NCBI GenBank assembly: GCA_017880775.1
Contig: JADGRQ010000036.1
Location: 1-42,941, forward strand
Origin: Burkholderiales bacterium
Lineage (GTDB): Bacteria; Pseudomonadota; Gammaproteobacteria; Burkholderiales; SG8-39
Direction: 5' to 3'
Length of the DNA stretch: 42,941 nt
The notes under the pieces are model-generated. The model saw only the letters and a program-made list of their open reading frames with translations, was not told the DNA's origin and searched no databases. Both the position numbers and the translations under genes were made by a program. Positions within the stretch are counted from its first letter, which is position 1, and each line of letters begins with the position of its first letter. Of this stretch, positions 23,729-31,070 are shown piece by piece.

Positions 23729-24175
23729 TCACCTGCAGACCAGTACCGGGATGCTCGAGTGCGTGAGAACCTTGTTGGTCTCGCTGCCGAGCACCAGCGC
23801 AGAAAGGCCGCGCCGGCCGTGCGAGGCCATCACGATCAGGTCGCATTTCTTCGAGCGCGCCGCCTTCAGGATGCCGTTCCACGCCTGGTTGCTGGTGACG
23901 TGCAAGGTGGCGCATTCGACGACTTCGGTCTGCGCCTCGATCTCGACCACCGCCAGGGCCTTGCGCGCCTCCTTCTCGGTGAGGTCCCGGTAGCGTTTGG
24001 GGGAGACCTCGGGCATGTAGACCACCGCCTCCCCATAAACCGGCGGGACGTACTCCGGGATCACGTACACGCCGGTCAGCTTCGCGGCGAGGCTGCGCGC
24101 AAGACGCGCGGCCGTCTTGATGGCCGTGTTCGAAAGCTTCGATCCGTCGGTCGCTACGAGAATGTGCTTGTACAT
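23729..24175 (-). CDS. Universal stress protein (UspA family)
   Basis: A 148-residue UspA-fold protein. It opens MYKHILVATDGSKLSNTAIK and ends with the nucleotide-binding pattern ASHGRRGLSALVLGSETNKV then LTHSSIPVLVCR, close to the ATP-binding G-x2-G-x9-G(S/T) motif. ATG 24175 is supported by AAGGA upstream; the frame to 24253 overlaps the regulator's 3' end. It lies directly downstream of the Crp/Fnr-type gene on the same strand, so the two plus the zinc-finger gene may form one unit. Confidence 0.9.
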   Translation of the reverse strand: MYKHILVATDGSKLSNTAIKTAARLARSLAAKLTGVYVIPEYVPPVYGEAVVYMPEVSPKRYRDLTEKEARKALAVVEIEAQTEVVECATLHVTSNQAWNGILKAARSKKCDLIVMASHGRRGLSALVLGSETNKVLTHSSIPVLVCR

Positions 24176-24203
24176 ATCATGATTCCTTCGTCTCGGGATC
24201 TGT

Positions 24204-24950
24204 TCATGCCGGATGGTGAGCGGCCCGATCCGGCGTGTGTTCGCCTGGATCAACGCCGGTCGCGTGGCCGTATTGTGCCAGCTCCAACAGGCGGTCGCGC
24301 GAGCGCAGGGTGATGGCGCGCCGCTCGACGGTGATCAGGCCGGCGGATTGCAGATGCGCCAATGCGCGCGACAGCGTCGCCTTGGTCACTCCCAGGCGCG
24401 AGGCGAGCACGGTCTTGCTCGCCGGCAGGACCACCCGCACGGGCTCGCTGCCGGGCGGGGCCAGCGACTCGAGCATCGATGCGAGCCGCTGCACGCAGGT
24501 GTGCGACTGCGACTCCAGATCGGCGACGAAATCATGCACCCGCTGGCTGAGCGCGGCGAGCAGGCCGCGGGCGAACTGCGCGTCCTGGTCGACCATGCCG
24601 AGCACCGCCTTTGAGGGCAGAAACAGCAGCAACGAATCCACGATGGTCTGGGCGCTCAACGGGTAGGGCCGCGCCATGAACACCACCGGCTCTCCGAAAG
24701 TCTCCCCGGCACCCACCAGCCGCAGCACGCGCTCGCCGTTCGAGGCGGGAACGAACAGCTTCACCATTCCGTAGGCGACCGCGTAGAAGCCATGCGCCGC
24801 ATCGCCGCGCGAGTAAAGCACCGTGCCGCGCCTGGCGCGCAACGCGTGCACGCTGCGCGCGAGTTCAGTCAGATGCTCCGCGGTGGTATGCCGGAAAATC
24901 GGCAGGTTGCGCAGAATTCCTTCGATGCGGCCCAGATCCGTGCCCGACAC
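24204..24950 (-). CDS. Crp/Fnr-family transcription regulator
   Basis: A 248-residue regulator with a cyclic-nucleotide-binding-like beta-barrel (about residues 16-130; RRGTVLYSRGDAAHGFYAVA, then GAGETFGEPVVF), a long dimer helix and a winged helix-turn-helix with VLASRLGVTKATLSRALAHL. The N-terminal cysteine cluster of oxygen-sensing FNR is absent; the only cysteine I see is in the dimer-helix region. It is therefore of the Dnr/Crp-like type, sensing something other than an Fe-S cluster. Start GTG 24950 with GAAGG six bases upstream. A perfect TTGAC-N4-GTCAA palindrome lies 60 bases upstream, suggesting autoregulation. Confidence 0.9.
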   Translation of the reverse strand: MSGTDLGRIEGILRNLPIFRHTTAEHLTELARSVHALRARRGTVLYSRGDAAHGFYAVAYGMVKLFVPASNGERVLRLVGAGETFGEPVVFMARPYPLSAQTIVDSLLLFLPSKAVLGMVDQDAQFARGLLAALSQRVHDFVADLESQSHTCVQRLASMLESLAPPGSEPVRVVLPASKTVLASRLGVTKATLSRALAHLQSAGLITVERRAITLRSRDRLLELAQYGHATGVDPGEHTPDRAAHHPA

Positions 24951-25009
24951 GTGGCCCTTCCCATGGTGCCTCTAACGCAGGCATCTTGCCTTTGCCGCGG
25001 GCCGGCAAT

Positions 25010-25023
25010 TTGACTTGGGTCAA
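25010..25023. promoter_or_regulatory. FNR/DNR-type palindrome between divergent genes
   Basis: TTGAC-TTGG-GTCAA is a perfect inverted repeat located between the leftward Crp/Fnr-type gene and the rightward SirB2-like gene. For the rightward gene a -10-like TAGGTT sits at 25046-25051, exactly where -41.5 spacing would place it. For the leftward gene the -10 is poor. Confidence 0.7.
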
Positions 25024-25075
25024 CCGCCTTGCGCGCCTGCGGGGCTAGGTTTGCGGAAACGGGAGGTTCCGATCA

Positions 25076-25462
25076 ATGACCTACCTGGTCCTCAAGGCGA
25101 TCCATGTCGCCAGCGTTGCGCTCAGCCTGGGCGGATTCTTCGCGCGAGGTCTGCTGATGCTCGCGGACTCGCCTTTGCTCGCGGTACGCTGGGTGCGCAT
25201 TGCGCCGCACGTCATCGACACGGTCTTGCTGGGAAGCGCGCTGTGGCTGGCTGCGCTGATCGGGCAGTATCCGTTCGTGCACGGCTGGCTGACCGCCAAG
25301 ACACTGGGACTGCTCGCGTATATCGGCTTCGGCATGATTGCATTGCGCCGGGGACGAACGAAGGGCGTGCGTGCCGCGGCGTTCATCGCGGCGCTGGCGG
25401 CGGCAGCCTACGTCGTCAGCGTCGCGCTGACGCGCTCGCCGGTCCCCTTTTATGCGCATTGA
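25076..25462 (+). CDS. SirB2-family membrane protein
   Basis: A 128-residue membrane protein with four hydrophobic segments. MTYLVLKAIHVASVALSLGG at the start, a conserved RIAPHVIDTVLLGSALWLA in the middle and WLTAKTLGLLAYIGFGMIAL then match the SirB2 (invasion gene expression up-regulator) family, whose function is not settled. GGGAGG lies ten bases before the ATG. An FNR-type palindrome precedes it. Its stop codon lies inside a second FNR-like box that serves the next gene. Confidence 0.85.
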   Translation: MTYLVLKAIHVASVALSLGGFFARGLLMLADSPLLAVRWVRIAPHVIDTVLLGSALWLAALIGQYPFVHGWLTAKTLGLLAYIGFGMIALRRGRTKGVRAAAFIAALAAAAYVVSVALTRSPVPFYAH

Positions 25463-25500
25463 GGCAGGTCAAGCGCCGCACCCGGCGCCGCCGTTACAAT
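25459..25500 (+). promoter_or_regulatory. Class II FNR-type promoter of the stress-protein gene
   Basis: TTGAG-GCAG-GTCAA (25459-25472) differs from a perfect palindrome at one position per arm pair. A TACAAT -10 hexamer lies at 25495-25500, so the start is near 25507 and the box centre (25465.5) is at -41.5. Spacing and -10 together make this a credible FNR-family activated promoter. Confidence 0.75.
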
Positions 25501-25537
25501 TGCCGGTGAACCGGCAATCTAGCCCAAGGAGTTCGCA

Positions 25538-25969
25538 ATGAGAATCCTGCTGGCCGTCGACGGCTCGCCCAACTCGCTCGACGCCGTCGTGTCCTTAATC
25601 AAGCACATGGACTGGTTCCGCGATCCGCCGCCTGCAGTGCGCCTGGTGACGGTGCATCTGCCGGTACCGAAGGTGGGGGGAATGTCGCAGATTGTCTCGC
25701 ATGACATGATCGAGCGCTATTACCGCGAGGAGGGCGAAAAGTCGCAGGCCGATGCGGTCAAGCTGCTGGAGGGCGCCAACATGAAATTCAGCTCCGTCGT
25801 GCTGGTCGGTGACCCCGCCCAGATGATCGTAGCCGAGGCCGAAAGGGACCGTTGCGACCTGATCTACATGGGAACCCGCGGTCTGGGCGCCGTGACGAGT
25901 CTTTTCCTCGGCTCGGTGGCGATGAAGCTGCTCCATCTGTCGAAAGTCCCGGTCGTCCTGGTCAGGTAA
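25538..25969 (+). CDS. Universal stress protein (UspA family)
   Basis: A 143-residue UspA-fold protein. It begins MRILLAVDGSPNSLDAVVSL and ends GTRGLGAVTSLFLGSVAMKL then LHLSKVPVVLVR, matching the ATP-binding G-x2-G-x9-G-S motif. AAGGAG lies seven bases before the ATG. The upstream promoter has FNR-class geometry, in line with stress proteins induced by oxygen limitation in other proteobacteria. The copper-ATPase gene starts seven bases after its stop, so both are probably transcribed together. Confidence 0.92.
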   Translation: MRILLAVDGSPNSLDAVVSLIKHMDWFRDPPPAVRLVTVHLPVPKVGGMSQIVSHDMIERYYREEGEKSQADAVKLLEGANMKFSSVVLVGDPAQMIVAEAERDRCDLIYMGTRGLGAVTSLFLGSVAMKLLHLSKVPVVLVR

Positions 25970-25976
25970 CCTCTGC

Positions 25977-28142
25977 ATGGCGGCATCCCTCGAGCAGGCA
26001 AGCGTAGAGCTCGAACTCGAGGGAATGACCTGTGCGGCGTGCGCCGCGCGCATCGAGTCCAATCTCAACAAGCTGGACGGAGTCGAGGCAAACGTGAACC
26101 TCGCCACCGAGCGCGCGAGCGTGCGCTTCGCGCCGCACAAGCTCGATGTCGCCGCGCTGATCCAGCGTGTGCGGGACACCGGTTACGATGCTCACGTCGC
26201 AAACGGAACGACGGTGCGGGACCATGCGGCGGAGCACCGCGCCGCGTTGCGGGAGTTCATGGTCGCGGCGCTGTTCACGGCGCCCTTTCTCCTCGAGATG
26301 ATCGCGCACCTGTCGGGCCGCCACGGCGTGCTTCCCGGTGCGCTGCAATGGCTGCTCGCGACGCCGGTGCAGTTCTACTGCGGCTGGCGGTTCTACGCGG
26401 GCGCATGGCGCAGCCTGAAGGGCGGCGGCGCGAACATGGACGTGCTGGTCGCGCTCGGCACCAGCGTCGCCTATGCCTTTTCCAGCGCCGTGCTGTTCCT
26501 CCGCTTGCCCGAGCATCTGTACTTCGAAGCCGGGGCGTCGGTCATCACGCTGGTGCTGCTCGGCAAGTATCTCGAAGCCCGCGCCAAGGCGCGTACCGCG
26601 CGCGCGCTCGAGGGCCTGATCCATCTCCAGCCGAAGACCGCTTGGGTCGAGCGCGGGGGCCGATTGGTGGAAGTGGACATTGCGACGCTCAAACCGGGCG
26701 ATGCGTTCGTCGTGCGTCCGGGCGACGCGATCGCGGTCGACGCGCGCGTGAGCGGTGGAGAAACCAGCGTTGACGAATCCATGCTCACGGGTGAATCCAT
26801 GCCGGTGGACAAGCAGCAGGGCAGCAGGGTCTTCGCAGGCACCATCAACGGCATGCAAACGATCAACTGCGTCGCGACCGGAGTGGGGCGCGATACGCTG
26901 CTCGCCGGGGTGATTCGCCTGGTCGCCGCAGCCCAAGGCTCGAAGCCGCCGGTGCAAAGGCTGGTGGACAAGGTGGCGGCGGTTTTCGTGCCGGTGGTGG
27001 TCGCGATCGCGGCGGCGACCTTCGTGTTCTGGTGGTGGCGAAGCGGCGCGATCGGCGCTGCGCTGGTGCCCGCGGTGTCGGTGCTGGTGATCGCGTGCCC
27101 GTGCGCGCTGGGCCTTGCCACGCCGACCGCCCTGATGGTCGGCGTCGGCCGGGCGGCGCGCGCCGGCATCCTGATCAGGAATGCCGTGGCGCTCGAAGCT
27201 GCCGAACGCATCGATACGCTGGTGTTCGACAAGACCGGAACGCTGACCTGCGGCGAACCCTCGGTCACCGACGTGCTGCCCGCACCCGGCGCCGAGCCCG
27301 AGGCGCTGCTGCGCATCGCAGTCACGCTTGAAAATCGCTCGGAACATCCGCTCGGGCGCGCGATCCTGCTTCACCCGGCCGCGGCGCGCGTGATGCCAGC
27401 GGCGGCCCGGGAATTCGTTGCACACGGCGGCCGTGGAGTGTCGGCGACGCTCGACGGAAGAGTCGCGCGCCTCGGTTCGCCCGAATTCCTGAAGGAGGCC
27501 GGCGTAGCCTTTGAGCCAGGAGGCCTCGAACGGCTGCGAGGGGAAGGCAAGACCGTGGTGGGCGTGGCCGATGGCGCGCACTTCCTCGGCTGGATCGCGC
27601 TCGCCGACACGCTCCGCGAGACGACGCCCGCGGCGCTCGCGCGGCTCGTACGCATGGGCATTACTCCGGTGATGCTGTCGGGCGATCATGCGGCCGCGAC
27701 GAAAGCGATCGCCGAGCAGCTCGGCATTGCCCGGTGGAAGGCCGGCGTACTGCCGGAGCGGAAGGCTGCAGAGATCGATGCGCTGAGGAGCGAAGGGCGC
27801 CATATCGGGATGGCCGGCGACGGCGTGAACGACGCGCCTGCGCTCGCCAAAGCCGACGTCGGGTTTGCGCTCGCGAGCGGAAGCGGAGCGTCGCTCGATG
27901 TCGCCGATGTGACGCTGATGAAGAACGACCTTTCGGGCATCGCCGATGCGATCGAATTGTCGCGCGCGACGCTCGCGAAGATCCGGCAGAACCTGTTTTT
28001 CGCGTTCATCTACAATGTGCTCGGCATCCCGCTCGCGGCGGCCGGATTGTTGAACCCGGTGATCGCGGGTGCCGCGATGGCGCTGAGTTCCGTTTCGGTG
28101 GTCTCGAACTCCCTGTTGCTGAACCGCTGGAAACCAGGCTGA
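25977..28142 (+). CDS. copA: Copper-translocating P1B-type ATPase
   Basis: A 721-residue heavy-metal P-type ATPase. One N-terminal metal-binding domain has GMTCAACAARI (Cys19 and Cys22). Eight predicted spans follow, with the transport motif CPCALGLATPTAL near residue 373, the phosphorylation site DKTGTLT near 418, the SEHPLG histidine-proline motif and the hinge AGDGVNDAPALAKAD. The CPC motif and lone HMA domain indicate Cu+ export across the inner membrane; CcoI-type ATPases that feed cytochrome oxidase assembly look alike. Position behind an FNR-type promoter and before a copper chaperone leaves both roles possible. Confidence 0.92.
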   Translation: MAASLEQASVELELEGMTCAACAARIESNLNKLDGVEANVNLATERASVRFAPHKLDVAALIQRVRDTGYDAHVANGTTVRDHAAEHRAALREFMVAALFTAPFLLEMIAHLSGRHGVLPGALQWLLATPVQFYCGWRFYAGAWRSLKGGGANMDVLVALGTSVAYAFSSAVLFLRLPEHLYFEAGASVITLVLLGKYLEARAKARTARALEGLIHLQPKTAWVERGGRLVEVDIATLKPGDAFVVRPGDAIAVDARVSGGETSVDESMLTGESMPVDKQQGSRVFAGTINGMQTINCVATGVGRDTLLAGVIRLVAAAQGSKPPVQRLVDKVAAVFVPVVVAIAAATFVFWWWRSGAIGAALVPAVSVLVIACPCALGLATPTALMVGVGRAARAGILIRNAVALEAAERIDTLVFDKTGTLTCGEPSVTDVLPAPGAEPEALLRIAVTLENRSEHPLGRAILLHPAAARVMPAAAREFVAHGGRGVSATLDGRVARLGSPEFLKEAGVAFEPGGLERLRGEGKTVVGVADGAHFLGWIALADTLRETTPAALARLVRMGITPVMLSGDHAAATKAIAEQLGIARWKAGVLPERKAAEIDALRSEGRHIGMAGDGVNDAPALAKADVGFALASGSGASLDVADVTLMKNDLSGIADAIELSRATLAKIRQNLFFAFIYNVLGIPLAAAGLLNPVIAGAAMALSSVSVVSNSLLLNRWKPG

Positions 28143-28152
28143 AGGAAACGTG

Positions 28153-28359
28153 ATGGAAAAAGTCGAATTCAAAGTTGAAGGTCTGCACTGCGACGGATGC
28201 GTGACGAGCGTGACGCGCATGCTGACTGCCATTGCGGGCGTGGAGTCGGTCGATGTCTCGCTCGCCGAAGGCAAGGCGAACGTGGGATTCGACCCTGCGC
28301 GCGCCGGGCTCGCGGATTTCAAGCGCGCGGTCGAGCGGGCCGGGTTCAAGGCGCCTTAG
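28153..28359 (+). CDS. Heavy-metal-associated domain protein, CopZ-like chaperone
   Basis: A 68-residue single HMA domain. The metal site is GLHCDGCVTSVTRML with the CxxC pair near residues 13-16. The ferredoxin-like fold is recognisable in VDVSLAEGKANVGFDP. Such proteins hand Cu+ to the N-terminal domain of the neighbouring ATPase. It lies ten bases after copA with AAGGAA upstream; the GTG one codon before the ATG is a possible alternative start. Confidence 0.88.
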   Translation: MEKVEFKVEGLHCDGCVTSVTRMLTAIAGVESVDVSLAEGKANVGFDPARAGLADFKRAVERAGFKAP

Positions 28360-28363
28360 CGCA

Positions 28364-28487
28364 GCGTATCCGGGCGATACGCGGCGGCGTTTGCGGCGTA
28401 TTCGGGGGTTGGGCGGCGGAAGGTTCGTGAATGCATTCAAAGGGCACGGGTATTGGCGACGCGTCGCCGGCGGGGATTCGGATACGC
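28364..28487. repeat. Distant 9-bp inverted repeat downstream of the copper chaperone
   Basis: GCGTATCCG at 28364-28372 and CGGATACGC at 28479-28487 are perfectly complementary. The left arm is also part of a local hairpin, GTATC-CGGGC-GATAC. The 160-base gap between the chaperone and the DsrC-like gene has no open frame. The repeat may be the structured part of a decayed attC-like site whose right end is at 28511-28517. Confidence 0.4.
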
Positions 28488-28496
28488 GACAATTTG

Positions 28497-28517
28497 GAAG
28501 CTGAATTCACGTTGGGC
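28497..28517 (+). other. Right half of an attC-like site
   Basis: GAAGCTGAATTCACG followed by GTTGGGC (fits GTTRRRY) is typical of the 3' half of environmental attC sites. It ends 24 bases before the DsrC-like gene start. A matching left core was not found. Confidence 0.4.
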
Positions 28518-28540
28518 TATTGAGAGAGGAGGTAATGTAT

Positions 28541-28873
28541 ATGCCCCCTGCAACTGTCATCTCGACACCGGAACTGTTTGACGAAGACGGCCTTGTCCGC
28601 GACTTCACGTCTTGGTCGGAGTCGCTGGCGGAGACCCTCGCGCAAGACGCCGGCATCGGGCCGCTCACCGAAGCGCATTGGAAGATCATCCGCGCCATGC
28701 GCGAGCATTACGCGAAGCTCGGGGTCGCGCCCGCCATGCACCGCGTCTGCTATGACGCTCGTATCGAGCGGCACCAGGTGAATGAGCTGTTCGGCTACTG
28801 CCTCGTTGCCTGGCGTGTGGCTGGATTGCCAAACCCCGGGGAAGAGGCCAAGTCATACCTGAGCAGCATGTGA
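28541..28873 (+). CDS. DsrC/TusE-family protein lacking the C-terminal cysteine
   Basis: A 110-residue protein of the DsrC/TusE sulfur-relay family. Visible: ELFDEDGLVRDFTSWSESLA, AGIGPLTEAHWKIIRAMREH, a helix YAKLGVAPAMHRV and the C-terminal VAGLPNPGEEAKSYL. In DsrC and TusE the tail carries one or two conserved cysteines (CK-IAGLPKP-TGCV); here those positions are Trp-Arg and Glu-Glu, and the only nearby cysteine is four residues too early (FGYCLVAW). Sulfur transfer by the usual route is therefore unlikely. AGGAGG lies eight bases before ATG 28541. It sits between attC-like signals. Confidence 0.85.
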   Translation: MPPATVISTPELFDEDGLVRDFTSWSESLAETLAQDAGIGPLTEAHWKIIRAMREHYAKLGVAPAMHRVCYDARIERHQVNELFGYCLVAWRVAGLPNPGEEAKSYLSSM

Positions 28874-28924
28874 GCTGCCGTGCACGTGGCGGATTCCACT
28901 ACGCGGGGCGCCAACCGCTTCGGT

Positions 28925-29001
28925 GCCCAACCAAGCGCTCAACCGGACCGCCAGCAAGCTGCGCTTGTCGGTGCACTTCGCGTTCCGGCGGCAGGTTAGC
29001 T
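28925..29001 (+). other. attC-like recombination site
   Basis: Left core GCCCAAC (28925-28931) and right core GTTAGCT (28995-29001) enclose 63 bases with attC-type structure: CCGGACCGCC pairs imperfectly with the downstream GGCGGCAGG, and CAAGC-TG-CGCTTG forms an inner stem. The 77-base length is normal. The next gene starts 15 bases later. This is one of the best sites in the window. Confidence 0.65.
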
Positions 29002-29015
29002 TCACGTAGATTGCA

Positions 29016-29624
29016 ATGACAAAGGCGCGCACGTTAGTCGAAGGCGAGCGTTTCCTGCATAAGGACCTCTGGCGCGTTGTTGAGCGGCAGCTCGAACATG
29101 CAGTGGTTACACCGAGGGGCGCGTTCTACGATGATCTAGTTGCAATGGTCTTCGCGTTGCATGCCCTTGAGGCATACCTTAACTTCGTGGGCGAGCGCAT
29201 CGCACCCGACATATGGAAAGATGAACGCGAATACTTCCGCAGAGAGCCGTATCGAGGCTTTGATGGAAAAGTGAGGAAGGTTTTCGATCTCGTTGGGATC
29301 GCCGAAACTGCGCGCGACGTTCGCCCGTACAGCACAGTTTGGCTATTGAAGGATCTTAGAGACCTTATCGCACATGCGAAACCTATGCGATTCGGCAGCG
29401 TTATCGAGCATAGCTTCGATGAAGAACCGTCGTTGTTGCACTCACCGCTGAGAGAGGTCGTTACCCATGAAAACGCCGAACGCGCTCGGGACGATATAAA
29501 AGCATTTACCGAAGCAATTCACGCAGCAGCGATCCCCAAGGTGAAAGACGATATTTGGTTCGGTCCGACCGCTTTCGGCGGCACGTTCCAGTACAGTAGC
29601 GGTCACACCACACTTGCAACCTAA
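29016..29624 (+). CDS. HEPN-like protein in a gene cassette
   Basis: A 202-residue protein of mostly helical, charged sequence, with visibly lower GC than its neighbours. A helix with MVFALHALEAYLNFVGERI is followed after about 60 residues by WLLKDLRDLIAHAKPMRF. RDLIAH fits the R-x4-H ribonuclease motif of HEPN domains, and the helical pair matches that fold. HEPN proteins are common toxins and antiviral RNases; this is inferred from the motif, not from a full match. It lies tightly between two attC-like sites, and its stop TAA is inside the left core of the second. No ribosome-binding site stands out. Confidence 0.6.
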   Translation: MTKARTLVEGERFLHKDLWRVVERQLEHAVVTPRGAFYDDLVAMVFALHALEAYLNFVGERIAPDIWKDEREYFRREPYRGFDGKVRKVFDLVGIAETARDVRPYSTVWLLKDLRDLIAHAKPMRFGSVIEHSFDEEPSLLHSPLREVVTHENAERARDDIKAFTEAIHAAAIPKVKDDIWFGPTAFGGTFQYSSGHTTLAT

Positions 29625-29708
29625 CCCCGTGGTCTACTCGGACGCGCATCCAGCGCAGCGCCAGATCATGCATCGTCGCGCGCGCGCCGGTGGCCACGAA
29701 CGTTAGAG
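29619..29708 (+). other. attC-like recombination site
   Basis: Left core ACCTAAC (29619-29625) fits RYYYAAC exactly and contains the stop codon of the HEPN-like gene. Right core GTTAGAG is at 29702-29708. CGTGG (29628-29632) pairs with CCACG (29694-29698) at the matching distances from the cores, and the centre is rich in GCGC stems. Length is 90 bases. Confidence 0.65.
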
Positions 29709-29738
29709 CGTAATTGAACCGAATCACAGGCAATCACC

Positions 29739-30557
29739 ATGGCTGGTCCCGATACCGACAAAGTCTTTTCTGGCTCAATTCCGAAGCTCTACGACACGCA
29801 CCTAGTGCCGTTGATCTTTGAGCCCTACGCTGCGGACCTGGTGAATCGGCTAAGGCCGAGGTCTCTTTCTCGCGTACTCGAAATTGCAGCCGGCACGGGT
29901 GTGGTGACGCGTGCTTTGGCATCCGTGCTCCCCGAAAGTGTCTCCATCGTCGCTACGGATTTGAATCAGGCGATGCTCGACCAAGCCTCCGTCGTGGGAA
30001 CGAAGCGCGCTGTCGAGTGGCGTCAAGCAGATGCGATGCAGCTACCTTTCCGAGACGGAACGTTCGATGCCGTTGTGTGCCAGTTCGGCGTCATGTTCTT
30101 GCCGGAAAAGTCCAAGGCGTTTTCGGAGGCGCGTCGAGTGCTCAGACCGGGAGGCGTCTTCATTTTCAACGTGTGGGATCGGATCGAGGAAAACGAATTC
30201 GCGGACACAGTGACGAGCGCGCTGGAATCCCTCTTTCCCAGGGATCCGCCGCGCTTCATGGCCCGCACGCCCCACGGTTATCACGACCATCGCATCATCG
30301 AGCGCGATCTGGCAGACGGCGGATTCATTGCCTCACCCCGAATTGACACGGTCGCGGCGCGCAGCCGGGCAACATCCTCCCGGGTCCCGGCGATCGCGTA
30401 CTGTCAGGGGACACCGCTGAGAAATGAGATCGAGACCCGCGATGCCGCGCGGCTTGGCGAAGCAACCGACATCGCGGCGGAGGCTATCGGCAAGCGGTTC
30501 GGACGAGGCGCTGTCGACGGCAAGATCCAGGCACACATTGTCACCATCGAAAGCTGA
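29739..30557 (+). CDS. Class I SAM-dependent methyltransferase
   Basis: A 272-residue cytoplasmic methyltransferase of the UbiE/Methyltransf_11 type. Motif I is VLEIAAGTGVVTRALA, motif II includes IVATDLNQAMLDQA, and the post-II region reads ADAMQLPFRDGTFDAVVCQF, then LRPGGVFIFNVWD. The C-terminal part (AYCQGTPLRNEIETRD) resembles small-molecule methyltransferases. The substrate is unknown. It begins 30 bases after an attC-like right core, but no attC follows its stop, so it may be chromosomal or the last cassette with a lost site. No clear Shine-Dalgarno is present. Confidence 0.88.
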   Translation: MAGPDTDKVFSGSIPKLYDTHLVPLIFEPYAADLVNRLRPRSLSRVLEIAAGTGVVTRALASVLPESVSIVATDLNQAMLDQASVVGTKRAVEWRQADAMQLPFRDGTFDAVVCQFGVMFLPEKSKAFSEARRVLRPGGVFIFNVWDRIEENEFADTVTSALESLFPRDPPRFMARTPHGYHDHRIIERDLADGGFIASPRIDTVAARSRATSSRVPAIAYCQGTPLRNEIETRDAARLGEATDIAAEAIGKRFGRGAVDGKIQAHIVTIES

Positions 30558-30597
30558 CCGTTGAGGCGGGAGACCGAATCTGCCCTGGAGGAAGATC

Positions 30598-31011
30598 GTG
30601 AAAACTCAGCGCCTTCTCATCGCACTCACCATCGTCAATATCGCCCTGCTGACAGTCTCCCTCGCTCGACCGGGCGCAGCACGGGCAGATGGCGTCGCGC
30701 CAGTACTCCGGGGCCGCGCGCTTGAAATCGTGGATGATCGCGGGCGGCTCCGCGCAAGTATTGCGGTGCTGCCTGCTGATCCCGTCGTCAAGATGCCGGA
30801 CGGCACAACTGGATATCCGGAGACGGTGCTCCTTCGGCTGAGTACTTCAGAAGGCCGACCCAATGTAAAGCTCGCGGCCACGGAGGACGGGGCGGGCTTG
30901 GTTCTCGGCGGCGAATCCAACCCGACCCATGTTCAGGTACTGGCGCGAGGCGTGAGTACTTCCTTGAAGTTGAGCAACAAAGACGGGCGGGAACAGGTAA
31001 TCAAGCCGTAG
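30598..31011 (+). CDS. Exported or membrane-anchored protein of unknown function
   Basis: A 137-residue protein starting at GTG 30598 with strong GGAGGAA upstream. The first 30 residues form a signal/anchor (KTQRLLIALTIVNIALLTVS, then LARPGAARA with a possible cleavage site). The remainder is beta-rich with repeated short units: RALEIVDDRGRLRASI, VLLRLSTSEGRPNVKLA and GVSTSLKLSNKDGREQVI. These repeats suggest a small periplasmic beta-sheet protein. No enzyme motif is seen. It follows the methyltransferase by 40 bases and may share its transcript. Confidence 0.7.
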   Translation: MKTQRLLIALTIVNIALLTVSLARPGAARADGVAPVLRGRALEIVDDRGRLRASIAVLPADPVVKMPDGTTGYPETVLLRLSTSEGRPNVKLAATEDGAGLVLGGESNPTHVQVLARGVSTSLKLSNKDGREQVIKP

Positions 31012-31070
31012 GGCTGCCTGCCTCCTCGAATGGTTACTGACGCCCTCGTGCTCAACATGTGCCGACTACC

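Noticed and set aside
25962-28349. Open frame of 795 codons on the minus strand over the copper ATPase
   Set aside because: Antisense to copA with all P-type motifs on the other strand; the protein has no domain pattern.
29031-29040. CGTTAGTCGA inside the HEPN-like gene as another attC core
   Set aside because: It lies within the coding region with no partner core or dyad structure; chance occurrence.
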